Assembly: GCA_018819665.1 (NCBI GenBank)
Contig: JAHJOY010000083.1
Location: 1 to 26,994, forward strand
Origin: a bacterium
GTDB taxonomy: Bacteria > Atribacterota > Phoenicimicrobiia > Phoenicimicrobiales > Phoenicimicrobiaceae
Reading direction: 5' to 3'
DNA: 26,994 nt
Each line of letters starts with the position of its first letter. Within the stretch, counting starts at the first letter, position 1. The notes under the pieces were generated by a model. It did no database searches. It worked only from the letters and a program-made list of their open reading frames with translations, and was not told the origin of the DNA. The translations under genes were made by a program, and so were the position numbers. Positions 14,067 through 21,831 of this stretch are shown piece by piece.

Positions 14067-14561
14067 ATGGAACAGCAGATTGATAATTTGTTAGAAGAAT
14101 TTACTCTTGAACAGATAGATGAATTAGATAAAATTATTGAAAAATACAGAGTGGAGCCGGGAGGAATAATACCCTTACTGGAGGAAGCTCAAGATCTCCT
14201 TGGATATCTGCCAATTAATATTCAGAAACAAATATCTAATAAAACTAATATCTCTTTAAGTAGAATTTATGGAATTGTAACCTTTTATTCAATATTTACT
14301 ATGACCCCCCGAGGTAAACACACGGTCAAGGTGTGTTTGGGCACAGCTTGTTATGTCAGAGGGGGCAAGAAAAATGCAGAAATAATTGAGAAAGAATTTG
14401 AAGTAAAACCCGGAGAGACTACTACCGATAGAAGATTTACTTATGAGACGGTAAGATGTCTCGGAGCTTGTGGATTAGCCCCGGCAATAGTGGTTGATGG
14501 AGAAGTTTATGGGAGAGTTAAGCCTTCAAAGGTAAAAGAGATATTAGAACAATATAAATAA
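14067..14561 (+). CDS. nuoE: NuoE-like [2Fe-2S] subunit of NAD-linked formate dehydrogenase (HndA/HylC type)
   Basis: The 164-residue thioredoxin-like ferredoxin has the helical N-terminal bundle typical of NuoE (GGIIPLLEEAQDLLGYLP, ISLSRIYGIVTFYSIFT). The four cluster ligands are in VCLGTACYVRGG (two Cys) and VRCLGACGLAP (two Cys). It passes electrons near the FMN subunit encoded next. ATG 14067 is preceded by GGAGAAAAAGAA and gives the usual family length; the frame stays open upstream to 13983, but that stretch is low-complexity leader. The three-gene set E-F-FdhA matches soluble NAD(P)- and ferredoxin-dependent formate dehydrogenases. Confidence 0.9.
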   Translation: MEQQIDNLLEEFTLEQIDELDKIIEKYRVEPGGIIPLLEEAQDLLGYLPINIQKQISNKTNISLSRIYGIVTFYSIFTMTPRGKHTVKVCLGTACYVRGGKKNAEIIEKEFEVKPGETTTDRRFTYETVRCLGACGLAPAIVVDGEVYGRVKPSKVKEILEQYK

Positions 14562-14593
14562 CGGTTAAGGTTAAGACAGGAAAGGGGAAGACT

Positions 14594-16519
14594 GTGGGAA
14601 AAATTAAGACAGAAGATTTAATAAAAATTAAGAAGCATACCTTAACTAAAAGAGAATTATCAAAAACAGGGAAAAAAATAAGAATAACCGTCCATATGGG
14701 CACCTGCGGTATTGCTTCAGGTGCCCAAAAAATTATGGATGCCCTGACAAAGGAAATTGAGAAAGGGAAACAAAAAGATATTGCTATTATTGCTTCTGGC
14801 TGTATGGGGTTATGCAGCAGGGAGCCTTTAATTACTGTGGAGATATTTGGGCAGGAACCAATAATCTATCAGTATATGGATAAAGAGAAGGTATTGGAAG
14901 TTTTTGAAAAGCATATTTTAGGGGGGAAAGTTCTTGCTGCTTATGCCTTGGCGAGGGGAAAAGAAGAGCAAATCAAGGAGAGAATTAAGTATAAAGGTAA
15001 TTTACCAAATGAGATTGTATTGGATAAAGCTATACCTGGTATAGAAGAAATCCCTTTTTTTTCAAATCAAGAGGTAAGAGTATTGAAAAATCGTGGGATA
15101 ATTGATCCGGAAAAAATTGAAGATTATATTGCCAGAGATGGATATATGGGAATGGCTAAAGCTCTAACGGAGATGACCAAAAAAGAGATTGTTCAGGAAA
15201 TTTTAGATTCGGGATTAAAAGGAAGAGGTGGAGCAGGTTTTCCTGTAGGTATCAAATGGAAATATGCTGCTCAGACAGTAAGTAAAGTAAAATATGTTGT
15301 TTGCAATGCTGATGAGGGTGACCCTGGTGCTTATATGGACAGGAGTATCTTAGAGGGTGACCCGCATGCTGTTATTGAAGGAATGGTTATTGCGGCTAAG
15401 GCTGTAGATGCTCATCAAGGATTTATTTATTGTCGTGCAGAATATCCTTTAGCCATAAAAATATTAAATAAAGCTATTCGTCAAGCTAAAGAGATCGGTC
15501 TTTTAGGTAAAAATATTTTAGGAACAGGATTTGATTTCGATTTAAAAATTTACCGGGGGGCAGGCGCTTTTGTTTGCGGAGAAGAAACCGCTTTAATGAG
15601 ATCAATTGAAGGGAAAAGAGGTGTGCCCCGACCTAGACCACCTTTTCCCGCTAATGCTGGGTTATGGGAAAAGCCGACTGTTTTGAATAATGTAGAAACA
15701 TTGGCTAATATTAGTCAAATAATTTTAAAAGGAAGCACTTGGTTTGCTAATATAGGTACAGAGATTAGTAAAGGGACTAAAGTTTTTGCTCTTACCGGTG
15801 ATGTAAATAATGTAGGGTTGGTGGAAGTTCCTATTGGGACGACTTTAGGGACTATTATCTATGATATTGGAGGGGGCATACCTGATGGTAAAAAATTTAA
15901 AGCTGCCCAATTAGGCGGGCCTTCAGGAGGTTGTATTCCTGTTGAATACCTTAATGTTCCTATAGATTATGATACTATAAGAAATTTAGGCGCGATTATG
16001 GGGTCTGGTGGGTTAATTTTGATGAATGAAGATAATTGTGCGGTGGATATAGCCCGTTTCTTTATGGATTTTTGCCAGGAGGAGTCTTGTGGCAAATGTA
16101 CCCCCTGTCGCGAAGGAACAAAAAGGATGTTAGAAATCCTTACTGATATTTGCGGCGGAAAAGGGGAAGAAGGAGATATTGAACTTCTGGAAGAAATAGG
16201 AGAAGTAATTAAAGATGCTTCACTTTGCGGGCTGGGCCAAACAGCACCAAATCCAGTTTTGACTACCTTGAGATATTTCAGAGATGAATACGAAGCTCAT
16301 ATTCAGCATAAGAGATGCCCAGCAGGGGTCTGCCGTGACTTAATTAAATATAGCATTGATTTAGAAAAATGCATTGGCTGTGGTTTGTGTTTAAAAGCTT
16401 GCCCGGCAGATGCCATAAGTGGCGAGAAGAAGCAACCCCACAAATTAGACCAGGATAAATGTATACAATGTGGGTTTTGCTATGAAATATGTAAATTTAA
16501 AGCAATAGTAAAAAAATAG
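14594..16519 (+). CDS. nuoF: NuoF-like FMN/NADH-binding subunit with terminal ferredoxin domain (HndC/HylB type)
   Basis: The 641-residue protein is the flavin subunit that exchanges electrons with NAD(H) and, in bifurcating enzymes, with ferredoxin. In order it has a thioredoxin-like [2Fe-2S] domain (about 30-110; C38, C70, C74), an NADH/FMN-binding core (KGRGGAGFPVGIKWK at 209-223; NADEGDPGAYMDRSILEGDP; RGAGAFVCGEETALMRSIEG), a SLBB domain, the 51-kDa [4Fe-4S] motif CGKCTPCREG (499-508), and a C-terminal 2[4Fe-4S] ferredoxin (CIGCGLCLKACP, CIQCGFCYEIC). The terminal ferredoxin domain is absent from complex I NuoF and is typical of bifurcating hydrogenases and formate dehydrogenases. The start is GTG 14594 with AAGGGGAAG ahead of it. 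Confidence 0.92.
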   Translation: MGKIKTEDLIKIKKHTLTKRELSKTGKKIRITVHMGTCGIASGAQKIMDALTKEIEKGKQKDIAIIASGCMGLCSREPLITVEIFGQEPIIYQYMDKEKVLEVFEKHILGGKVLAAYALARGKEEQIKERIKYKGNLPNEIVLDKAIPGIEEIPFFSNQEVRVLKNRGIIDPEKIEDYIARDGYMGMAKALTEMTKKEIVQEILDSGLKGRGGAGFPVGIKWKYAAQTVSKVKYVVCNADEGDPGAYMDRSILEGDPHAVIEGMVIAAKAVDAHQGFIYCRAEYPLAIKILNKAIRQAKEIGLLGKNILGTGFDFDLKIYRGAGAFVCGEETALMRSIEGKRGVPRPRPPFPANAGLWEKPTVLNNVETLANISQIILKGSTWFANIGTEISKGTKVFALTGDVNNVGLVEVPIGTTLGTIIYDIGGGIPDGKKFKAAQLGGPSGGCIPVEYLNVPIDYDTIRNLGAIMGSGGLILMNEDNCAVDIARFFMDFCQEESCGKCTPCREGTKRMLEILTDICGGKGEEGDIELLEEIGEVIKDASLCGLGQTAPNPVLTTLRYFRDEYEAHIQHKRCPAGVCRDLIKYSIDLEKCIGCGLCLKACPADAISGEKKQPHKLDQDKCIQCGFCYEICKFKAIVKK

Positions 16520-16550
16520 ATAGTTGAAGATTAAGACCGGAGGACAAAGC

Positions 16551-16667
16551 ATGGAAAAATTAGTGAATATCAGTGTTAATAATAAAACTTACTCTGTTGA
16601 AGAAGGTCTTACTATTATGCAGACCTTAGATAACCTTTCTTGTATGATATTCAAAATCAAAGTCTAA
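16551..16667 (+). pseudogene. Truncated [2Fe-2S] ferredoxin N-terminus (38 codons)
   Basis: A short reading frame with an excellent ribosome site (CCGGAGGACAAAGC before ATG 16551) begins MEKLVNISVNNKTYSVEEGL and ends after 38 codons. The start resembles the first 25 residues of FdhA, 200 bases downstream (LINIMIDNIKVRVEEGITIL), and of NuoG/HydA-type subunits, but breaks off before any Cys ligand of the cluster. It is probably the remnant of a second NuoG-, HydA- or FdhA-like gene. The rest of 16668-16764 is A-rich and empty. It could still be translated as a short leader peptide that couples nuoF to fdhA. Confidence 0.65.
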
Positions 16668-16764
16668 GATGTGATATTAAATTAGAAGACTAAGAGGAAA
16701 AATAAGAAAAGATAATTTTTAATTATTTAGAAAGAAAATTTTTAAAAAGAGGAGTGGAAGAGCA

Positions 16765-19464
16765 GTGTCTTTGATAAATATAATGATAGATAATATCAAG
16801 GTAAGAGTAGAAGAAGGAATAACTATTTTGGATGCTGCTAAAGGGGTAGGTATTAAAATTCCCACTTTATGTGTTATGCCTGAACTTAAATTTGCTCCTG
16901 GTTCTTGTCGGATGTGTGTTGTAGAAGTTGTTGGTGTGCCTGCATTGGTTGCTTCTTGTGCATATCCGGTAAAAGAAGGCTTAGAAATCCATACTAATAA
17001 TAAAAGAGTTGTCAGAGCTCGGAAAATGACTTTAGAATTCTTGCTGGCCAGTCATCCTCTGGATTGTATGACTTGTGAGAAGAGCGGTAATTGTGTTTTA
17101 GAAGATTTAGCTTATGATTTTGGTATAAAGAAATCTAGGTTTAGACAAAATAAAAAACAAATACCCTTAGATGAAAACAATCCTTTCATCATAAGGGATT
17201 TAAATAAATGTGTATTATGCGGAAGATGTGTGGAAATATGCAATGAAATTCAGCAATCAAATATCATCGATTTTGGTTATCGGGGAACAAAAACAGAGAT
17301 TGTAGTCGAGGGAGGGACTGATTTAAGATTTTCAAACTGCGTATTTTGCGGACAGTGTGTTGCAGTCTGTCCGGTAGGTGCATTGATAGATAAAGAAGCT
17401 CAGGGGAAAGGTAGAACTTGGGAATTTAAGAAAGTAAAAACTACCTGTAGTTATTGCGGATGCGGATGTAATTTTGATTTTAATATTAAAGAAGGAAAAG
17501 TAGTTAAAGTTACTTCTAATTCAGAAAGCGTAGTCAATGGAATCAACCTCTGTGTTAAAGGGCGTTTCGGTTATGATTATATTCATCGAGGTGACCGTTT
17601 AACTACTCCCTTAATTAAGAAAAATGGCAAGTTTAAGAAAGCTAGCTGGGAAGAAGCTTACAAGTTAATAAGTAGTAAATTTACTCAGATTAAGAAAGAA
17701 AATGGTAATAACAGCTTAGCCGTTTTGTCCTCTGCTAAGTGTACCAATGAAGAGAATTATCTTCTAATGAAATTTGGTCGTGCGGTGTTAGGAACTAATA
17801 ATGTTGATCATTGTGCCCGTTTGTGCCATTCAGCAACTGTTGCGGGGTTAGCTCAAGCCTTTGGTAGTGGAGCAATGACCAATTCGATAGAAGAGATTGC
17901 CGATGCCTCCGTGATTTATTTAACCGGTTCCAACACTACCGAAAATCATCCTATAATTGCCTTAGAGATTAAAAAAGCAGTTACTAAGAATGGTGCAAAA
18001 TTAATTGTAGCTGACCCTCGGGAAATTGAACTGACCAAATATGCTGCTTTATGGTTAAGGCAACGCCCTGGTACTGATGTAGCTTTATTTAATGGATTAA
18101 TGAATGTAATTATCAGTGAAGGATTAGAAGATAAAGAATTTATTGCTCAAAGAACGGAAGGGTATGAGGAATTAAAAAAGACTGTGCTCAAATATAATCC
18201 TGAAGTGGTAGAAAAAATAACCGGTGTGCCGGCTGAAGATATTCGAAAAGCAGCCAGGATTTATGCAACTGTTCCCACTGTTTCTTTAATTTATTCGATG
18301 GGGATTACTCAGCATACAACCGGTACTGATAATGTATTATCTACTGCTAACCTTTCTATGTTAACTGGTAATGTGGGAAAAGAGAGTACAGGAGTTAATC
18401 CTCTGCGAGGACAGAACAATGTACAGGGCGCTTGTGATTTAGGAGCCTTACCTAATGTTTATTCCGGTTACCAAAAGGTTATTGACCCTCAAGTCCAGGA
18501 GAAATTTTCTAAAGCTTGGGGGGTAGATTTATCTAATAAAGTAGGATTGACTGTAGTAGAGATTTTAAATGCTGCTTATGAGGGAAAGATTAAAGGCATA
18601 TTTATTATGGCAGAAAATCCCGCTATGTCTGATCCAGACCTCAATCATACTCGAGAAGCTCTAAAAAGAGTGGAATTTTTAGTAGTTTCTGACATTTTTA
18701 TGACTGAAACTGCCGAATTAGCTGATGTAGTATTGCCAGGAGTTACTGTTGCTGAGAAAGACGGGACCATCACTAATACTGAAAGAAGAGTTCAGAGAAT
18801 TAGGAAGGCTGTTGAGCCTGTAGGCGAATCTAAACCAGAGTGGAAGATTATCTGTGAATTGGCTCAAAAGATGGGTTACAATATGAAGTACAATAGTCCA
18901 GCAGAAATAATGGAAGAAATTGCTAGCCTTACTCCTATTTATGGCGGTATGTATTACAATCGACTAGAAAAAGCAGGGTTGCAATGGCCTTGCTTAGATA
19001 TCAATCATCCGGGAACCAAATATTTACATAAAGATAAATTTACTCGAGGCAAAGGAAAGTTCTTTGCGGTAGAATTTAAAGAGGCAGCTGAATTACCAGA
19101 TGAAGAATACCCTCTAATTTTAACTACCGGTAGGGTTTTATACCACTTCCATACTGGTACAGTAACCCGCAGATCTAAGGGTTTAGACGAGATCTATCCT
19201 GAAGCCTTGGTAGAGATTAGCCCTGATGATGCAAAAGAATTAAAGATCGAAGATGGAGAATTTATTGAGGTAGCCTCTCGTAGAGGTAAAATTAAGGCTA
19301 AGGCAAAAGTTACTGGAAAGTCAGGAAAAGGAGTGGTGTTTATGAGTTTCCACTTCCGTGAAGCAGCAGCAAATCTACTTACCAATGCCGCCCTGGATCC
19401 GGTAGCTAAGATTCCCGAATATAAAGTTTGCGCCGTAAAAATAAAGAAGGCGTTAATAAAATAA
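16765..19464 (+). CDS. fdhA: Formate dehydrogenase catalytic subunit, Cys type, with NuoG-like Fe-S head
   Basis: The 899-residue molybdo- or tungstopterin enzyme oxidises formate (or reduces CO2). The N-terminus carries a [2Fe-2S] site (C36, C48, C51, C65), a His-Cys3 [4Fe-4S] site (H97, C101, C104, C110) and two [4Fe-4S] motifs (C149-C159, C192-C202). The catalytic part begins with its own [4Fe-4S] motif (C228, C231, C235, C263) followed by LCVKGR. The active-site segment VDHCARLCHSATVAGL places Cys354-His355 where many relatives have selenocysteine; the codon is TGT. The C-terminal pterin-binding domain includes GRVLYHFHTGTVTRRSKGL. The start is GTG 16765 after AGAGGAGTGGAAG. With the NuoE- and NuoF-like subunits it should form a soluble NAD-linked, possibly bifurcating complex. 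Confidence 0.93.
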   Translation: MSLINIMIDNIKVRVEEGITILDAAKGVGIKIPTLCVMPELKFAPGSCRMCVVEVVGVPALVASCAYPVKEGLEIHTNNKRVVRARKMTLEFLLASHPLDCMTCEKSGNCVLEDLAYDFGIKKSRFRQNKKQIPLDENNPFIIRDLNKCVLCGRCVEICNEIQQSNIIDFGYRGTKTEIVVEGGTDLRFSNCVFCGQCVAVCPVGALIDKEAQGKGRTWEFKKVKTTCSYCGCGCNFDFNIKEGKVVKVTSNSESVVNGINLCVKGRFGYDYIHRGDRLTTPLIKKNGKFKKASWEEAYKLISSKFTQIKKENGNNSLAVLSSAKCTNEENYLLMKFGRAVLGTNNVDHCARLCHSATVAGLAQAFGSGAMTNSIEEIADASVIYLTGSNTTENHPIIALEIKKAVTKNGAKLIVADPREIELTKYAALWLRQRPGTDVALFNGLMNVIISEGLEDKEFIAQRTEGYEELKKTVLKYNPEVVEKITGVPAEDIRKAARIYATVPTVSLIYSMGITQHTTGTDNVLSTANLSMLTGNVGKESTGVNPLRGQNNVQGACDLGALPNVYSGYQKVIDPQVQEKFSKAWGVDLSNKVGLTVVEILNAAYEGKIKGIFIMAENPAMSDPDLNHTREALKRVEFLVVSDIFMTETAELADVVLPGVTVAEKDGTITNTERRVQRIRKAVEPVGESKPEWKIICELAQKMGYNMKYNSPAEIMEEIASLTPIYGGMYYNRLEKAGLQWPCLDINHPGTKYLHKDKFTRGKGKFFAVEFKEAAELPDEEYPLILTTGRVLYHFHTGTVTRRSKGLDEIYPEALVEISPDDAKELKIEDGEFIEVASRRGKIKAKAKVTGKSGKGVVFMSFHFREAAANLLTNAALDPVAKIPEYKVCAVKIKKALIK

Positions 19465-19547
19465 CATTTAGAACATACACAAAAAAAGTAAAGAATTGTC
19501 TTGTATCTTGTATTCAATGCTAACGACTATTTCACTAACGATTAATT

Positions 19548-19587
19548 CAATTGGTGAATTGGCGCATTGGTAAATTGGTCAATTATT
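19548..19587. repeat. Short 8-bp-period degenerate repeat
   Basis: About five units of ATTGGTGA / ATTGGCGC / ATTGGTAA / ATTGGTCA / ATTATTTA follow one another with a period of 8. The same family occurs at 24952-25042. It is non-coding and of unknown function. Confidence 0.65.
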
Positions 19588-19826
19588 TAGTGTAAACTCT
19601 AGTGAGGTATTTTAAGAAAAAATAAAATAATAGTTTTTTAACTATTATTTTTATTTTTTTTCTTTACGCGATACACGATACTATATACTCGATACTGATG
19701 TTAGTGTAAACTTTAGTAGGGTAGTTAAAAAAAGAAAAGAATATTTATTGCTTTTGTTTTTCTATCTTCTTTTTTCTCTAGTGCCCTTCTTTTTCTTCAC
19801 GCGATACGCAATACGCAATACGAATT
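19587..19826. repeat. Imperfect tandem duplication in the fdhA-mobA gap
   Basis: Two diverged copies, 19587-19700 and about 19701-19826, each begin TTAGTGTAAACT, continue with an A-rich then T-rich stretch, and finish with a 7-bp-period array starting ACGCGATAC. Only the first copy keeps a clear terminator hairpin. The array in copy 1 (19666-19700) reads ACGCGAT, ACACGAT, ACTATAT, ACTCGAT, ACTGATG. The array in copy 2 (19799-19826) reads ACGCGAT, ACGCAAT, ACGCAAT, ACGAATT. The whole 385-base gap contains no gene I can support. Confidence 0.6.
19624..19661 (+). terminator. Rho-independent-like terminator after fdhA
   Basis: AAAATAATAGTT (19624-19635) and AACTATTATTTT (19640-19651) are perfectly complementary 12-base arms around a TTTT loop, followed by a run of eight T (19654-19661). 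The stem is A+T-rich, so its strength is uncertain. The mirror A-run before the stem could let it serve both strands. It separates the formate dehydrogenase operon from mobA. Confidence 0.6.
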
Positions 19827-19849
19827 TATAACTTTATAATCGAGACGGA

Positions 19850-20497
19850 ATGGTATATAATATGAAAATTAAAGAGAATAAAAAAAACCTCCGTTTAACA
19901 GCAATTATTTTAGCAGGGGGAAAGAGCAGCAGGATAGGTTCGGATCAAGATAAAGCAATACTCAAATTAAATGGAAAACGCCTTATCGACATAGTAATAT
20001 CAAAACTCAAGTGCATTGTAGGAGATAATATTATTATAGTTGGTCCTCCAGAGAAATATCCCTCTTACAAACAAGTAGTATCAGATCTATTTTACCAAAA
20101 AGGTCTTTTAGTGGGGTTATATTCTGGTTTGAAGGCATCTGCTTCTCGATATAATTTGGTAGTAGGTTGCGATATGCCTTTTTTGAAGGTTGAGCTGCTC
20201 CAATATATGGGGGATAAGATTGATTCTAACGATATTATTATTCCTCGTTACGCCAAGAGTTATGTAGAACCCTTATGTGCTATTTATAGTAAAGATTGCT
20301 TGGAAGTTATGAAGAGAAATATTGAAGCCGGGATTCTATCGATTAGAAGAATTTTTCCTTATTTAAAAGTTAGGTATATTGAAGAAGAAGAGATAAAGAG
20401 GGTCGATCCGGATTTCAATTCTTTTTTTAATATTAATTATAAAGAAGACCTTATTAAGGCAGAAGAATTGATAAAAGGAAACAAGTCTAACAATTAA
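19850..20497 (+). CDS. mobA: Molybdenum cofactor guanylyltransferase MobA
   Basis: The 215-residue cytoplasmic nucleotidyltransferase attaches GMP to molybdopterin to make the bis-MGD form used by formate dehydrogenases. The N-terminal GTP-binding motif is AIILAGGKSSRIGSDQDKAIL (about residues 18-38, with the Lys after the DQD loop). GLLVGLYSGLKAS and VVGCDMPFLKVELL (the metal-binding Asp) follow, then EPLCAIYSK, all family landmarks. The start may be ATG 19850 or ATG 19862; neither has a textbook ribosome site. It stands 12 bases upstream of fdhD, so the pair is probably co-transcribed to serve the FdhA encoded just before. Confidence 0.9.
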   Translation: MVYNMKIKENKKNLRLTAIILAGGKSSRIGSDQDKAILKLNGKRLIDIVISKLKCIVGDNIIIVGPPEKYPSYKQVVSDLFYQKGLLVGLYSGLKASASRYNLVVGCDMPFLKVELLQYMGDKIDSNDIIIPRYAKSYVEPLCAIYSKDCLEVMKRNIEAGILSIRRIFPYLKVRYIEEEEIKRVDPDFNSFFNINYKEDLIKAEELIKGNKSNN

Positions 20498-20508
20498 AGG
20501 AAGATAAA

Positions 20509-21282
20509 GTGGAAGAAAAAGGAGCAGAGGTAAATTTAACTCGAATTAAAGGAAACAAGAGAGAAGAAATTTCAGATTTAGTAGCAAGAGAAACTACTTT
20601 TACTATCTTGCTAAATAAAAAAAAGTTAGTCACTTTAAATTGCAGTCCCGAAAAATATAAGTTTTTAGGATTGGGTTTTCTCTATACTTCAGGAATTTTA
20701 CAAAAGAAAGAAGATATTATATCTTTAGATATAAATAGAAAACAAGGTCTGATGGATATAAAAATTAAAGGTGTTTCTTTATCGTCAGAAGATATCGTTA
20801 ATAGTAATTTATGGATAAGAAGTTACCAGCAACCAGAAGAACAGGAAAAGACCCCTCTATCTATCGATACTTCTTTAAAAATTAGTAGCAGTTTGGTTTA
20901 CTCTCTAATTTCTGAAATGCAGAAAAGAGCTAATTTTTTTAAATTGACTGGAGGGGTACACAGTTGTGCCTTGGCTGATAAAAGTGGATCTATAATATTA
21001 TTCAGTGAAGATATAAGTCGTTATAATACCATCGATAAAATATTAGGGGAAGCCTTTGTAGATGACATTACCACTGAAGATAAAATAATTTTAACCTCTT
21101 GCCGTATAACTTCCGATATCATAACAAAGATTGCTGTAGGAAGAGTGCCGATTATTATTTCTCGAGCAGCCCCTACAGATTGGGCTGTTGAGTTGGCTCA
21201 AAAAATAGGAATAACATTGGTGGGTTTCGTCCGAGGAAAAAGAATGAATATTTATACTCATCCCGAACGGATAGAAGTTTAA
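20509..21282 (+). CDS. fdhD: Formate dehydrogenase accessory sulfurtransferase FdhD, without the CxxC loop
   Basis: The 257-residue protein of the FdhD family transfers sulfur from a desulfurase to the molybdenum cofactor of formate dehydrogenase. Family motifs are ARETTFTILLNKK, LGLGFLYTSGIL, KLTGGVHSCALAD (about 146-157), SEDISRYNTIDKILGEA, TSCRITSDIITKIAVGRVPI and SRAAPTDWAVELAQKIGITL. The Cys-x-x-Cys loop that carries the sulfur in E. coli FdhD (Cys121/Cys124) is not seen. The corresponding region (about 100-120, around RSYQQPEEQEK) has no Cys at all, and the protein's only Cys are 45, 153 and 198. The start is GTG 20509 with AAAGGAAG ahead of it. The family assignment is firm; the chemistry may differ. 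Confidence 0.9.
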   Translation: MEEKGAEVNLTRIKGNKREEISDLVARETTFTILLNKKKLVTLNCSPEKYKFLGLGFLYTSGILQKKEDIISLDINRKQGLMDIKIKGVSLSSEDIVNSNLWIRSYQQPEEQEKTPLSIDTSLKISSSLVYSLISEMQKRANFFKLTGGVHSCALADKSGSIILFSEDISRYNTIDKILGEAFVDDITTEDKIILTSCRITSDIITKIAVGRVPIIISRAAPTDWAVELAQKIGITLVGFVRGKRMNIYTHPERIEV

Positions 21283-21312
21283 TTATTAACATAAGGAGTT
21301 GCTAAACAGATT

Positions 21313-21723
21313 ATGCCAGAAGAAGAGATAATTATTGCTATTGATCCGGGGATCAAAAAGTGTGGCTATGCAGTGGTGGATTCTACTTTGAGTGTTTTAC
21401 AAAGAGAAGTTATCTCCACAGAGAAGATAGCAAAAACTATCGAAGATAGTTTAAATATTTATAAGATAAATAAAATTATTTTAGGAAACGGCACTAATTA
21501 CAAAAATATAGAAGAGAGATTAAAAAACCATTTTCTTCAATTAAAAATTATCTTAATAGAGGAAGATTTTAGTACCTTAGAAGCGAGAAAAAAATACTTT
21601 GAGGCACACCCTCCCCGAGGTATTCTTAAAATAATCCCTTTGTCTTTAAGAGTTCCGCCTTGCCATTATGATGATTTTGTAGCAGTTATTTTAGCAGAAA
21701 AGTATTTTAGAAATAATCGTTAA
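21313..21723 (+). CDS. RuvC/YqgF-like RNase H-fold protein
   Basis: The 136-residue protein has the layout of RuvC- and YqgF-type nucleases. It begins with a first strand IIIAIDPGIKKCGYAVVD containing an Asp (D11) in the DPG motif. Next come KIILGNGTNYKNIEERL, an acidic strand LIEEDFSTLEARKKYFEAHP (E83/E84), and a final CHYDDFVAVILAEKYF with D120/D121. These acidic positions fit a two-metal nuclease site. It is small and lies between fdhD and hypB, which is odd for a DNA- or rRNA-processing enzyme. AAGGAG at 21292-21297 may be its ribosome site, with rather long spacing. A true YqgF is usually essential and elsewhere in the genome, so this may be a paralogue of unknown task. Confidence 0.7.
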   Translation: MPEEEIIIAIDPGIKKCGYAVVDSTLSVLQREVISTEKIAKTIEDSLNIYKINKIILGNGTNYKNIEERLKNHFLQLKIILIEEDFSTLEARKKYFEAHPPRGILKIIPLSLRVPPCHYDDFVAVILAEKYFRNNR

Positions 21724-21735
21724 TGAATATTAATT

Positions 21736-21772
21736 AGTAGTAGGGGCAGACCTTGTGTCTGCCCCTACTACT
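21736..21772. repeat. REP-type hairpin, 16-bp perfect arms
   Basis: AGTAGTAGGGGCAGAC and GTCTGCCCCTACTACT are perfect 16-base arms around a CTTGT loop. The same element occurs at 26340-26374 and twice inside the RAYT gene at 26384-26974, which marks it as the substrate-type repeat of that transposase. It stands between the RuvC/YqgF-like gene and hypB and could also stop transcription. Confidence 0.88.
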
Positions 21773-21786
21773 GTTACTGTATTTTG

Positions 21787-21814
21787 ACGCAATACGCAAT
21801 ACGCAATACGAATA
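21787..21814. repeat. 7-bp tandem repeat before hypB
   Basis: Three exact units of ACGCAAT and a variant ACGAATA follow one another. Related arrays lie at 19666-19700 and 19799-19826, and in the opposite orientation at 24765-24792. The array extends the hypB reading frame upstream artificially, and hypB itself starts after it. Confidence 0.8.
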
Positions 21815-21831
21815 AATGGAGGAAAAGAAAA

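Noticed and set aside
17824..17826. Selenocysteine at the formate dehydrogenase active site
   Set aside because: The catalytic position is an ordinary TGT cysteine codon and no in-frame TGA is present.
19194..19517. Minus-strand frame over the fdhA 3' end
   Set aside because: It is a shadow of the conserved pterin-binding C-terminus.
21784..21831. Longer HypB starting at an upstream ATG
   Set aside because: Those codons come from the 7-bp repeat array; GGAGG at 21818-21822 points to TTG 21832, which gives the normal HypB length.
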